Shown piece after piece: positions 40,225 through 48,113 of a DNA stretch of 64,000 nt. The position numbers and the translations under genes were made by a program. Positions within the stretch are counted from its first letter, which is position 1, and each line of letters begins with the position of its first letter. The stretch is from Lachnospiraceae bacterium (GTDB taxonomy: Bacteria > Bacillota_A > Clostridia > Lachnospirales > Lachnospiraceae): contig JAFWYN010000032.1 in NCBI GenBank assembly GCA_017522685.1, positions 1 through 64,000 on the forward strand, in the 5' to 3' direction. Under the pieces are notes generated by a model. It searched no databases. It saw only the letters and a program-made list of their open reading frames with translations, and was not told where the DNA came from.

Positions 40225-40896
40225 ATGTTTGAAGTGAGTCATTTGAATTTGATATATGATATGGACAAGGAAGAACGGGTATGTGCGGTAAATGATGTAA
40301 GCCTTACTTTGCCGGATACCGGACTGATTGGTATTATCGGCCCTTCCGGCAGCGGGAAATCCTCCCTTATGTACTGCCTGTCCACCTTAAAAAAGCCTAC
40401 AAACGGTGATATTGTTTACAATGGCAAAAACTATAATGTGCTTAGCGGCAGGGAGCTGGAAAGATTGCGTAGGGACCAGTTCGGCTTTGTGTTCCAGCAT
40501 CATTTTCTGGTAGGCTACATGAGCGCCATGGACAATGTGATGGTGGCAGCTAAGGAGAATACTGCTGAAACCAGGAAACGTGCAGAGGAACTTTTACAAC
40601 AGCTTCGGATTAAGCCGACGGAAAGCAAGAAAAAGCCGAAACAGTTGTCCGGCGGTCAGCGTCAGCGCTGCGCCATTGCCAGGGCTTTGATTAATGAACC
40701 TAAGGTATTGTTTGCCGATGAACCGACTGCTTCTTTGGACCATGAAAATGCATTTCGTGTGATGCACTATTTGAAAGAATATGCTAAGGAGCATCTGGTA
40801 CTGGTTATTACCCATGACCATTCCATCTTAGAAGGAGCGGATCGCATCATAGAAATCTGGGATGGTGAGATTTCCACAAAGGAGGCGGTAGGATGA
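40225..40896 (+). CDS. ABC transporter ATPase (MacB/LolD type)
   Basis: A 223-residue ATPase. Walker A Gly-Pro-Ser-Gly-Ser-Gly-Lys-Ser-Ser near 39, Q loop Phe-Gln-His, signature Leu-Ser-Gly-Gly-Gln-Arg-Gln-Arg near 141, Walker B Val-Leu-Phe-Ala-Asp-Glu-Pro near 161, switch His near 195. ATG 40225, one base after the permease stop codon, is used. It overlaps the second permease by 4 bp. It powers the two flanking permeases. Confidence 0.93.
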   Translation: MFEVSHLNLIYDMDKEERVCAVNDVSLTLPDTGLIGIIGPSGSGKSSLMYCLSTLKKPTNGDIVYNGKNYNVLSGRELERLRRDQFGFVFQHHFLVGYMSAMDNVMVAAKENTAETRKRAEELLQQLRIKPTESKKKPKQLSGGQRQRCAIARALINEPKVLFADEPTASLDHENAFRVMHYLKEYAKEHLVLVITHDHSILEGADRIIEIWDGEISTKEAVG

Positions 40897-41990
40897 AACC
40901 CTTTCAGGCCATGTATTTTGTCCGCCACAATCTTTCAAAGGTAATGACCGTGTTTGTTATGATTGCCCTGACCGGTCTTTTATATGTGGGCGGAAGCTAT
41001 ATATCCAATATCGAGGTGGAATATTTGAAGACCTATGAACCCGAAACAGATGTGGCGTTTGTGAATTTGAACGGCATGAGTACGGAGCAGGGCAAAGATG
41101 CCTTTTGGGAAGAAGTGAGCAAGGATGAAAGCCTACGAATCTTGCCCGTAGGAGTGAATCAGTTTCAGTTTCCTACGGTGCTTACCTTTATCAACGGAAA
41201 TTCTTCTTTTTGTTATTCTGTGGAGGATTTCCTGTGGAGAAATCAGCGTATGGGCTGGATAAAGGATACTTCCTTGGTGAAAGAGAATACCCTGTTTTTG
41301 ACCGAACGCTATGCCACATATTTGGGATTGAAAGAGGGGGATTTATATAAAGATACCAGTGAAAAGTTGTCCCTTTATTTTGGAGAGGGTCCCTATGAGG
41401 TACATATTATGGAGGGGGATGGTTTTGGTAATATTTTGATTTCCGAGGAGTGTCTTACCAATGAGTATTATCAACTGACCTGGAGTGATAAGGGAAGCCG
41501 GGAAGTCTTTGAGAGCCGGGTGGCAGAGTTAAAGGAGAAGTATAAAGAAATCGATATCAATACCCATGCAGAGCGGATTAAGAAAGCTAAAGATACCTTT
41601 GAAATCAATGCTTTGATTTTTTTGAGTGTTATGGTGGTGGTCACCTGCGTATTCTTCATCACCATCAATGCAGTGCTGGTAGGTATTTACGATAAGCGTA
41701 AGTCAGAGTTTCAGATTTATGAGAGTATAGGTATTCCGAAATCAAAGATTCGTCGGAAGGTAGTGGGCGAATTGGTGACTATGAGCAGTGGGGGTATGAT
41801 ACTTGGATTTATCTTTGCCGTTTTAGCTATTACTTTGTTGAATGTCTGCTTATTTGCCAAGGATGGTTTGCAGCTGTATTATTATCACCCCTGGGCACTG
41901 GGTTCCTGGCTGATTTGCAATGCCATGATTTTGATTCCCAGTATTTTGCTGAGACTTCGGGCTATCGCGAAGAGCAGTGGGGAAGTATAG
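40893..41990 (+). CDS. MacB/FtsX-type ABC permease (second)
   Basis: A 365-residue permease with an N-terminal helix (about 17-36), an extracellular domain of ~200 residues and three C-terminal helices (from about 242, 296 and 335). The order permease-ATPase-permease indicates a heterodimeric exporter. Different extracellular domains on the two permeases suggest recognition of a peptide or lipid ligand. Substrate unknown; the adjacent two-component system points to an envelope-acting compound. Confidence 0.85.
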   Translation: MKPFQAMYFVRHNLSKVMTVFVMIALTGLLYVGGSYISNIEVEYLKTYEPETDVAFVNLNGMSTEQGKDAFWEEVSKDESLRILPVGVNQFQFPTVLTFINGNSSFCYSVEDFLWRNQRMGWIKDTSLVKENTLFLTERYATYLGLKEGDLYKDTSEKLSLYFGEGPYEVHIMEGDGFGNILISEECLTNEYYQLTWSDKGSREVFESRVAELKEKYKEIDINTHAERIKKAKDTFEINALIFLSVMVVVTCVFFITINAVLVGIYDKRKSEFQIYESIGIPKSKIRRKVVGELVTMSSGGMILGFIFAVLAITLLNVCLFAKDGLQLYYYHPWALGSWLICNAMILIPSILLRLRAIAKSSGEV

Positions 41991-41993
41991 AAT

Positions 41994-42034
41994 AAAAAAA
42001 GATTGCTGAAAGAGTTCTTTTGGCAATCTTTTTT
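41994..42034 (+). terminator. Terminator of the ABC transporter genes
   Basis: AAAAGATTGC pairs with GCAATCTTTT, followed by TTG; the stem lies about 10 bp after the stop codon. Confidence 0.8.
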
Positions 42035-42065
42035 GTGTTCAAAAGATGTTAGACACGCCCATTTT

Positions 42066-42097
42066 GGCAACTTATGCATCTCTTGGGGAAACTTATG
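42066..42097 (+). promoter_or_regulatory. Tandem direct repeat, likely LytTR operator
   Basis: GGCAACTTATG (42066-42076) and GGAAACTTATG (42087-42097) are 21 bp apart, two helical turns, the spacing used by LytTR-domain dimers. They lie about 60 bp upstream of the LytTR gene, pointing to autoregulation. Confidence 0.65.
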
Positions 42098-42158
42098 TGT
42101 ATGGATATTGAAATCCCATACTACCTATGATACCTTGATGGAAAAGGAGGACACGCCA

Positions 42159-42599
42159 GTGAGAATAACCATTGATATAGATGAAAAATACAGCGAAACC
42201 GAAGTTGCTATTCATTGTAAGCAATTGGATATGGAAACCGAGAAAATGATTGCTACTTTACGGATGCTGAACCAACAGCTTTTGGTCAGCAAGGAGGATG
42301 AGAACCATCTGTTGGATGTTGCTAAGATTATTTATGTGGAAGCCGTGGAACGTAAGACATTTGTTTATACGGCTGAGGAGGTATATGAGTCAAAACTCCG
42401 CTTATATGAGATGGAGGAGAGATTGTGCGCCGGGAATTTTATGCGCATTAGCAAGTCCTGTTTGGTGAATCTGCGACAGATTAAGTCTTTAAGAAATGAT
42501 GTGGAGCGCAAGATTAGACTGACCTTGAAAAATGATGAGCAGATTGTGGTGTCCAGACAATACGCTGATGAAATGAAGAAACGATTGGGGGTAATGTAA
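42159..42599 (+). CDS. LytTR-type regulator
   Basis: A 146-residue regulator starting at GTG 42159 after AAGGAGG (42144-42150). The upstream ATG at 42003 would put the promoter and operator inside the gene. The N-terminal ~50 residues are charged and helical, and the rest is a LytTR domain (Ile-Ile-Tyr-Val-Glu-Ala-Val-Glu-Arg-Lys-Thr-Phe, then Asn-Phe-Met-Arg-Ile-Ser-Lys-Ser-Cys-Leu-Val-Asn-Leu). It is the standard partner of the DUF3021 protein encoded next, and probably controls the ABC genes behind it. Confidence 0.92.
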   Translation: MRITIDIDEKYSETEVAIHCKQLDMETEKMIATLRMLNQQLLVSKEDENHLLDVAKIIYVEAVERKTFVYTAEEVYESKLRLYEMEERLCAGNFMRISKSCLVNLRQIKSLRNDVERKIRLTLKNDEQIVVSRQYADEMKKRLGVM

Positions 42600-42600
42600 G

Positions 42601-43077
42601 ATGAATCAGAAGAATACAATTTTAGACTTTTTCAATCAGGTATTTGTTATATTTGGAATTACGGTTGTATGTCTCATGGTATTTGTGGCATTGTTTGGAG
42701 AAGATGCAGAAGGAGTATCCACGATTTTCGGCTTGGGCGACAAGGGAATTACCATTGCAACACTTTTACAATATCTGCTTCTGTCAGTGCTTATTACGGC
42801 TTTGCGTTTGATCTATTTTACAGATAAGTTTATGAAGAAGGCTGCTATTGCTTTAAGAACCTTTCTAATGTTTGTGTCTATTATTATTACCATTGCGGTA
42901 TTTGCAATGGTGTTTGGTTGGTTCCCTGTTCATATGTGGCAGGCTTGGCTGGCGTTCTTTGTGTGTTTTGGCATAAGTGCAGGTATCAGTACTGCTGTGT
43001 CAGTGGTAAAAGAAAAAACGGATAATGAAAAGCTGCAAGCGGCACTGGAAAGCTTTTGTGAGGGAGAAGAATCATGA
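42601..43077 (+). CDS. DUF3021 family membrane protein
   Basis: A 158-residue protein with four helices (about 10-32, 55-73, 82-103, 110-132) and a charged cytosolic tail, the DUF3021 pattern. It starts one base after the LytTR stop. Members of this family are thought to hold the LytTR regulator inactive until a membrane signal; that is known only by association. It overlaps the ATPase gene by 4 bp. Confidence 0.88.
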   Translation: MNQKNTILDFFNQVFVIFGITVVCLMVFVALFGEDAEGVSTIFGLGDKGITIATLLQYLLLSVLITALRLIYFTDKFMKKAAIALRTFLMFVSIIITIAVFAMVFGWFPVHMWQAWLAFFVCFGISAGISTAVSVVKEKTDNEKLQAALESFCEGEES

Positions 43078-43925
43078 GTGCGGAGATAGAAGTCAAAGAT
43101 TTATATCATAATTTCGGCAAGAAAAACGTGCTGGATGGTATTGATTTAAGGGTTGGAAAAGGTGAAATCTTTGGTTTACTTGGCCCCTCCGGTGCCGGTA
43201 AGACTACACTTATTAATATTCTTACCGGACAGTTGAAAGCTGCCGGTGGAAGTGTAAGTATCATAGGGAAAGAGGTTAGCACCTTGAAGGGCGATGATTT
43301 CCGCCGGATTGGGATTATGATGGACCATTTCGGTTTATATGAGAGAATGAATTGTTACGATAATCTGAAATTCTATGAAATGCTGGATGGCAAAAGTGAT
43401 GTGCAGATTGTAGATGTGCTAAAGCATGTGGGACTGGAAGGTGCAAGAAAGACCAATGTTTCGGATTTGTCCAAAGGAATGCGTAATCGTCTGTCATTAG
43501 CCAGAGTATTGTTACGGTGTCCGAAAATTATGTTTTTGGATGAACCTACCAGTGGGTTGGATCCCGCCACCACGGAAAGCATACATGAGTTGATTCTGCA
43601 GGAAAAGAAGAGAGGAACTACCATTTTTCTTACCACTCACAATATGCATGAGGCAGAGAAACTGTGTGATTATATTGCCCTTTTGAATGAGGGGAAGATA
43701 GTGGAGTATGGTGCTCCGGAGGAAATCTGTCGAAGGTACAATCACCAGAAGAAACTGATTCTGCATTTAAAGGATGGAAGGAGTATGGAACTTCCGGCAG
43801 ACGAGCAGGTGGGGAAACAGCTGGCGTTGCTTTTTGAAGCGAATCAGGTAGAAACCATTCATTCCACAGAACCGAATTTGGAAACCGTGTTTATGGAACT
43901 TACAGGAAAGGGGCTTGATAAATAA
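43074..43925 (+). CDS. ABC transporter ATPase (ABC-2 type)
   Basis: A 283-residue ATPase of the CcmA/BcrA class. Walker A Gly-Pro-Ser-Gly-Ala-Gly-Lys-Thr-Thr near 38-46, signature Leu-Ser-Lys-Gly-Met-Arg-Asn-Arg near 134, Walker B Ile-Met-Phe-Leu-Asp-Glu-Pro near 150, switch His near 186. The C-terminal ~70 residues form the regulatory extension typical of drug or lantibiotic exporters. It overlaps both neighbours. Confidence 0.93.
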   Translation: MSAEIEVKDLYHNFGKKNVLDGIDLRVGKGEIFGLLGPSGAGKTTLINILTGQLKAAGGSVSIIGKEVSTLKGDDFRRIGIMMDHFGLYERMNCYDNLKFYEMLDGKSDVQIVDVLKHVGLEGARKTNVSDLSKGMRNRLSLARVLLRCPKIMFLDEPTSGLDPATTESIHELILQEKKRGTTIFLTTHNMHEAEKLCDYIALLNEGKIVEYGAPEEICRRYNHQKKLILHLKDGRSMELPADEQVGKQLALLFEANQVETIHSTEPNLETVFMELTGKGLDK

Positions 43926-44620
43926 TGAGACATATTGTTGCGATTCTTTGGAAGCAAATGAAGGACACCTTCAAAAACAAGGCCATTCTAATCCAGTTTC
44001 TGATGTTTCCGGTTATGACAATCATTATGGAAAATACCATGAAAATCGATAATATGCCACAGCATTTCTTTGCCAATCTTTTTGCTGTAATGTATGTCGG
44101 CATGGCGCCTCTGACCAGCATGTCTGCTATTATTTCAGAGGAGAAAGAGAAGAATACCTTGCGTGTTTTGCATATGTCCAATGTAAAGGCGGCGGAGTAT
44201 TTCTGTGGTAATGCTATTTATATCTGGAGTATTTGTATGCTGGGATCTTTGGTAATCGGTTTGGCAGGTGGCTATCAGGGCGGTGTGTTGATTCGGTTCA
44301 TGCTTGTTATGGCAGTGGGACATTTGATTTCCACCATGCTGGGGGCGGCAATTGGTGCCTTTAGTAAGAATCAGATGATGGCAACCGGCATATCCGTACC
44401 GGTGATGATGGTATTTTCCTTCCTGCCCATGCTCTCCATGTTTAACGAGACTATCAAAAGCGTGGCAAAGGTTTTCTATTCCCAGCAGCTAAATCTGTTG
44501 ATTGGGAACGTGCAGAATTTGAAGGTTAACACGGAGTGCATTGTGGTTATGGGGATAAATGTGTTGGTGATTGGTGGGGCTTTTGTATTGGCTTACCGTA
44601 GTATATTTAGTAGGGATTAG
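43925..44620 (+). CDS. ABC-2 type permease
   Basis: A 231-residue permease with six hydrophobic segments and a cytosolic Glu-Glu-Lys-Glu-Lys-Asn-Thr-Leu motif near 76, typical of ABC-2 permeases. It is the last gene of the LytTR-DUF3021-ABC cassette. One permease and one ATPase would form a homodimeric exporter. The substrate is unknown. Confidence 0.9.
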   Translation: MRHIVAILWKQMKDTFKNKAILIQFLMFPVMTIIMENTMKIDNMPQHFFANLFAVMYVGMAPLTSMSAIISEEKEKNTLRVLHMSNVKAAEYFCGNAIYIWSICMLGSLVIGLAGGYQGGVLIRFMLVMAVGHLISTMLGAAIGAFSKNQMMATGISVPVMMVFSFLPMLSMFNETIKSVAKVFYSQQLNLLIGNVQNLKVNTECIVVMGINVLVIGGAFVLAYRSIFSRD

Positions 44621-44630
44621 TGGAAAGGTG

Positions 44631-44753
44631 ATGGCACTTAGTTGGATAGAAAGTATCTATGGGAAAAAGTTTGTTGAGCCAATCACTTTCCTGACAAATC
44701 TGCGCAAGCCGGGAAATGTAAGGAAAGCATTCCGCCTTTATAATGGGACATGA
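44631..44753 (+). CDS. Possible 40-residue peptide
   Basis: ATG 44631 follows GGAAAGG and reads 40 residues (Met-Ala-Leu-Ser-Trp-Ile-Glu-Ser-Ile-Tyr to Tyr-Asn-Gly-Thr). It is basic and has no recognised domain. It could be a gene remnant or chance; the 148-bp gap between the permease and the AraC gene holds nothing else obvious. Confidence 0.25.
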   Translation: MALSWIESIYGKKFVEPITFLTNLRKPGNVRKAFRLYNGT

Positions 44754-44768
44754 CAGGAGGAAGAAAGC

Positions 44769-45665
44769 ATGGAATGGATAACAGCTTTGCAGCGGGCAAT
44801 CGAATACATGGAAGAGCATCTCATGGAGGAAATAAACTACGAGGATGTGGCGGATGCTGTGCATATTTCAAGCTATGAATTTCACAGAGCCTTTAGTTTT
44901 CTAACGGGGATGACAGCCAATATGTATATTCGAAACCGTAGGTTATCCTTGGCAGGCAAGGAAATCATGGAATCAGATGCGAAAGTAACGGACATAGCCT
45001 TGAAGTACGGTTATGATACCCCGGAGAGTTTTACCAAGGCGTTTACCAGATTTCATGGTATCGCGCCGAAAATTGCCAGGGAAGAGTCCGCCAAGCTTAC
45101 GCTTTTTAATCCTCTTGCCATTAAAATAACCGTGGAAGGTGGTAAGAGTATGGATTACAGAATAGTACAGACAAAGGAACAAAAGTTTATAGCAGTGGTG
45201 AAAAACTTTTCCAACGAAATCATCAATGATGATGACAATCATGATGTGGCTGATTTTTGGGAGGAGTGCAATGCAAATAATATGATAGGACCGCTTTGTG
45301 GTTTGAGGCCGGATGGAAAGCGGGACTTGTATGGTTTATGTACCCCGGCGAAGAAAGACGAAGGTACATTTGCGTACGGAATCGGTGTCATGGTGGATGA
45401 AGAGACCACTGAATTTGACCTCGCAGAAATAGAAAAGGCCGGTTATATCATCTGGGATGTGAAACCCGGAAACTATGTGGTATTTGACTGCATGGGTGAG
45501 GACGGAGACTGCATCACGGAAACCTGGACGAAGTTCTACAAGGAGTTCCTACCCCGGATGGGCTATGAGGCAGCGGAAGAGACGGACTATGAAATCTACT
45601 TTGAGAAGGGAAGAAAAGGCCTGTTCTGTGAGCTTTGGATACCGGTGAAGAAGGTAGTTGAATAG
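44769..45665 (+). CDS. AraC family regulator with GyrI-like domain
   Basis: A 298-residue regulator. Residues ~5-105 form the two AraC helix-turn-helices (Ile-Asn-Tyr-Glu-Asp-Val-Ala-Asp-Ala-Val-His-Ile-Ser, and Thr-Asp-Ile-Ala-Leu-Lys-Tyr-Gly-Tyr-Asp with Ser-Phe-Thr-Lys-Ala-Phe). Residues ~125-298 are a GyrI/SOUL-type effector-binding domain of the kind that binds drugs (Pro-Gly-Asn-Tyr-Val-Val-Phe and the closing Glu-Leu-Trp-Ile-Pro-Val). GACAGGAGG precedes the ATG. The target may be the upstream exporter. Confidence 0.92.
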   Translation: MEWITALQRAIEYMEEHLMEEINYEDVADAVHISSYEFHRAFSFLTGMTANMYIRNRRLSLAGKEIMESDAKVTDIALKYGYDTPESFTKAFTRFHGIAPKIAREESAKLTLFNPLAIKITVEGGKSMDYRIVQTKEQKFIAVVKNFSNEIINDDDNHDVADFWEECNANNMIGPLCGLRPDGKRDLYGLCTPAKKDEGTFAYGIGVMVDEETTEFDLAEIEKAGYIIWDVKPGNYVVFDCMGEDGDCITETWTKFYKEFLPRMGYEAAEETDYEIYFEKGRKGLFCELWIPVKKVVE

Positions 45666-45738
45666 AACACAACTGAAAATTGCTATACAGAAAGGATGCC
45701 CTTTGCTATGATAACTGTAAGAGAAGGAGGTACATAGC

Positions 45739-46599
45739 ATGGGGCATATTTTAGTGGAAATAGGAAAGCGGATTGCAGAGAGTAGGCGTAGTGCAGGCTT
45801 TACACAGGAGGAATTGGCCAATCGACTGGGTGTAACACCTCAGGCTCTCAGTAAATGGGAAAAGGGAGCAAGCAGTCCGGATTTAGAGATGCTGACATCT
45901 TTGTGTGATATTTTGGGAGTAAGTGCGGATTATCTGGTGGGAAAGAAGAACAAGAACATTGTAGAGAATGGGAATCTTCTTCAGCAGGATGAAATCTGGA
46001 AACATTTATGGGATGGATATCAACCCTTGGAACTGGTATTTGGAAGTGATGTAATGCCGGTGTTCATGGAGAAAGACTTTCGGGAGGAAATTGTTCGAAT
46101 AAGGATTGAACTGGCTAAGGAAGGTATTTTGATGCCTCTAGTCAGAGTAATGGACCACCCTATGTTGAATCCTAAAGAAGTGATGATTCTTGCATATCAG
46201 AATGTTTTATATACTGAGGAATTTCAGCACATAGATGGAGGTACTTTGGACTATCTCATGGATGCACTACGGACCACTGTGCGGCAGCATTATGCAGAGA
46301 TACTGAATATTGATATCATCAAGGATTTGGTAGAAAATTTGAAGGGGATTTATCCGGCACTGATTGAAGGAATTGTTCCGCAGAAACTGCCCTATGGACA
46401 GATTTTGGATGTAACCAGAGGTATCCTAAAACGTGGGAATGGGATGATGCATTTTCCTAAAGTGTTGGAGTTATTAGAGCACGAAGTTCGCGAGAATGAA
46501 CAAGCTACCATTGCAGGGCGTATAGAGGCAGTGGCAAAGCAATTGGAAAGGGAAGATAATTTTTATGTGGTGATGGGAAGAAGACGGGAGGAAGATTAG
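45739..46599 (+). CDS. XRE regulator with FlhA C-terminal-like domain
   Basis: A 286-residue protein. Residues ~7-62 are a clear XRE helix-turn-helix (Phe-Thr-Gln-Glu-Glu-Leu-Ala, Thr-Pro-Gln-Ala-Leu-Ser-Lys-Trp-Glu). Residues ~95-280 resemble the cytosolic domain of the flagellar export gate FlhA: Glu-Ile-Val-Arg-Ile-Arg-Ile-Glu-Leu-Ala-Lys-Glu followed by Pro-Leu-Val-Arg-Val-Met-Asp, then Thr-Val-Arg-Gln-His-Tyr-Ala-Glu-Ile-Leu, and Tyr-Pro-Ala-Leu-Ile-Glu-Gly-Ile-Val-Pro with Leu-Asp-Val-Thr-Arg-Gly-Ile-Leu. The resemblance is by order and spacing of motifs, not a computed alignment. No flagellar gene is in the window. An extended -10 (TTTGCTATGAT) lies near 45703; GAGAAGGAGG precedes the ATG. 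Confidence 0.75.
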   Translation: MGHILVEIGKRIAESRRSAGFTQEELANRLGVTPQALSKWEKGASSPDLEMLTSLCDILGVSADYLVGKKNKNIVENGNLLQQDEIWKHLWDGYQPLELVFGSDVMPVFMEKDFREEIVRIRIELAKEGILMPLVRVMDHPMLNPKEVMILAYQNVLYTEEFQHIDGGTLDYLMDALRTTVRQHYAEILNIDIIKDLVENLKGIYPALIEGIVPQKLPYGQILDVTRGILKRGNGMMHFPKVLELLEHEVRENEQATIAGRIEAVAKQLEREDNFYVVMGRRREED

Positions 46600-46618
46600 A
46601 AATCTGTCTAATTTGTAC

Positions 46619-46647
46619 TTGTGTTCTGTACATGTATGCATTATACT
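46619..46647 (+). promoter_or_regulatory. Promoter of the Rpn-like gene
   Basis: TTGTGT (46619-46624), 17 bp, TATACT (46642-46647). About 110 bases on, GCAGGAGT (46757) pairs with ACTCCTGC (46777-46784) just before the RBS, a possible leader hairpin. Confidence 0.55.
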
Positions 46648-46803
46648 TAATGCAAAGCATATTTTCTTTAAAGAAAAGCGAAAAACTTTTCAAATTCTAA
46701 GGATCTCAAATTCTATTTTTCGGGAAATTCGTGCTTTTAATTCACAAAAAAGTTAAGGCAGGAGTTTCTAAAGGTACACTCCTGCGAGAAGGAGGTACAA
46801 AAT

Positions 46804-47745
46804 ATGGAAAAAAGTAACTACAAGGATTCTATGTTCCGGATGCTGTATCTGGACAGGAAGGAATTATTAAGTTTGTATAATGCAGTTAATGGAACGCATT
46901 ATACAAACGCAGAAGAGTTGGAGATTAACACACTTCGTAATGCGATTTACATGAACATTAAGAATGATGTGTCATTTCTTTTTAATTTCCAGGTGAATCT
47001 TTACGAACAACAGTCTACGGTGAACCCGAATATGCCGCTTAGGGATTTGTTTTATGTGGCGGATTTGTTACAAAATTATGTGAGGGACTTAGATTTGTAT
47101 GGAAGAGGACTCGTGAAAATTCCGGCACCCAGATTCATTGTTTTTTATAATGGTAAGGAAAAGCAACCGGAACGTAGGGTATATAAACTTTCAGATGCGT
47201 TTTCAAAGAAGCAGGATGAGCCGGAATTAGAGTTGATAGTGACAGTGTTGAATATCAATGCGGGAAATAATGCAGAGCTTTTGGGCAAATGTAAGACTTT
47301 AAGGGAATATATGCAATATATTGAGAGGGTACGAGGCTATGCGGTGCAGATGCCTATTGCTGAAGCAGTGGAACGTACCATTACAGAGTGTATCAAGGAA
47401 GGTATTTTGGAGGATTTCTTGAAGCAAAATAGGGCGGAGGCGATAAAAGTGAGTATATATGAGTATAACGAGGAATTGCATCTGGCGACTGTGAGACGCG
47501 AAGGATATGAGGATGGATTGGTCGACGGACTGGAGCGTGGAATCAGTCAGGGTATTGTACAAGGGATTACACAAGGAATTACACAGTCTATCTTGGCAGT
47601 GCTGGAAGAGTTAGGAGATGTTTCGGATGAATTGCGTACATTGATTGTGCAACAGACAGATGAGGAAACTTTAAGGAAGTGGTTAAGAATTGCCGCAAGA
47701 AGTGAGACGGTAGAAGCGTTTGAAATGGGTATTTTAAAGAAATAG
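46804..47745 (+). CDS. Rpn-like PD-(D/E)XK nuclease / transposase-like protein
   Basis: A 313-residue protein of the family annotated as Rpn (recombination-promoting) nuclease or PD-(D/E)XK nuclease family transposase. Asp-Val-Ser-Phe-Leu-Phe-Asn-Phe-Gln-Val-Asn near 60-70 has a Gln where a nuclease Glu may stand; Ala-Asp-Leu-Leu-Gln-Asn-Tyr and Ile-Val-Phe-Tyr-Asn-Gly-Lys-Glu follow. The C-terminal part has a four-residue repeat (Gly-Ile-Ser-Gln, Gly-Ile-Val-Gln, Gly-Ile-Thr-Gln twice) near 248-264, a segment known to vary in this family. No terminal inverted repeats were seen, so no IS element is claimed. Confidence 0.78.
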   Translation: MEKSNYKDSMFRMLYLDRKELLSLYNAVNGTHYTNAEELEINTLRNAIYMNIKNDVSFLFNFQVNLYEQQSTVNPNMPLRDLFYVADLLQNYVRDLDLYGRGLVKIPAPRFIVFYNGKEKQPERRVYKLSDAFSKKQDEPELELIVTVLNINAGNNAELLGKCKTLREYMQYIERVRGYAVQMPIAEAVERTITECIKEGILEDFLKQNRAEAIKVSIYEYNEELHLATVRREGYEDGLVDGLERGISQGIVQGITQGITQSILAVLEELGDVSDELRTLIVQQTDEETLRKWLRIAARSETVEAFEMGILKK

Positions 47746-47785
47746 GCGTATGGAAGAAATGACAAAAGAAGAAATGCAAAAACAC

Positions 47786-47814
47786 TTGACAAATCTTAAA
47801 CCCATGGTTATATT
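47786..47814 (+). promoter_or_regulatory. Promoter of the valS T-box transcript
   Basis: TTGACA (47786-47791), 17 bp, TATATT (47809-47814), immediately before the T-box leader. Confidence 0.8.
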
Positions 47815-47827
47815 CTTAAGTATATAG

Positions 47828-48092
47828 CAATTGCGATGAGGAAGAGGAGTACGGATTACCCCTTATCAGAGAGAGCCCCGGTTAGTGCTGAGAGGTGGCT
47901 TTAAGGAAGGGATGCGGAAGGTAGCTTCTGAGCAGGAGTTCTGAATTAGCAGTAGGAGTTCCCGATTTATCCCCGTTAACGGATAGGACTTTGATAGAAG
48001 TCGCTGAGGTGGCATATGCCACGAACAAAGGTGGTACCGCGTAGAATATAACGCCCTTTGCTAACTTAGGTTAGCAGAGGGCGTCTTTACGT
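47828..48092 (+). promoter_or_regulatory. T-box leader of valS
   Basis: The 3' half has the T-box sequence AGGTGGTACCGCG (48029-48041), whose bulge pairs with the uncharged tRNA acceptor end. It is followed by the terminator ACGCCCTTTGCTAAC / GTTAGCAGAGGGCGT with CTTTA (about 48051-48089). Stem I elements (GAGAG and related loops) lie in 47828-47980. Uncharged tRNA-Val should favour the antiterminator and raise valS. I could not fix the specifier codon with certainty; a GTA near 47920 is one candidate. Confidence 0.92.
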
Positions 48093-48113
48093 TTAGAAAG
48101 GAGACAAATTACT

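Noticed and set aside
46804..47745. Complete insertion sequence around the Rpn-like gene
   Set aside because: No terminal inverted repeats or target duplication could be seen on either side.
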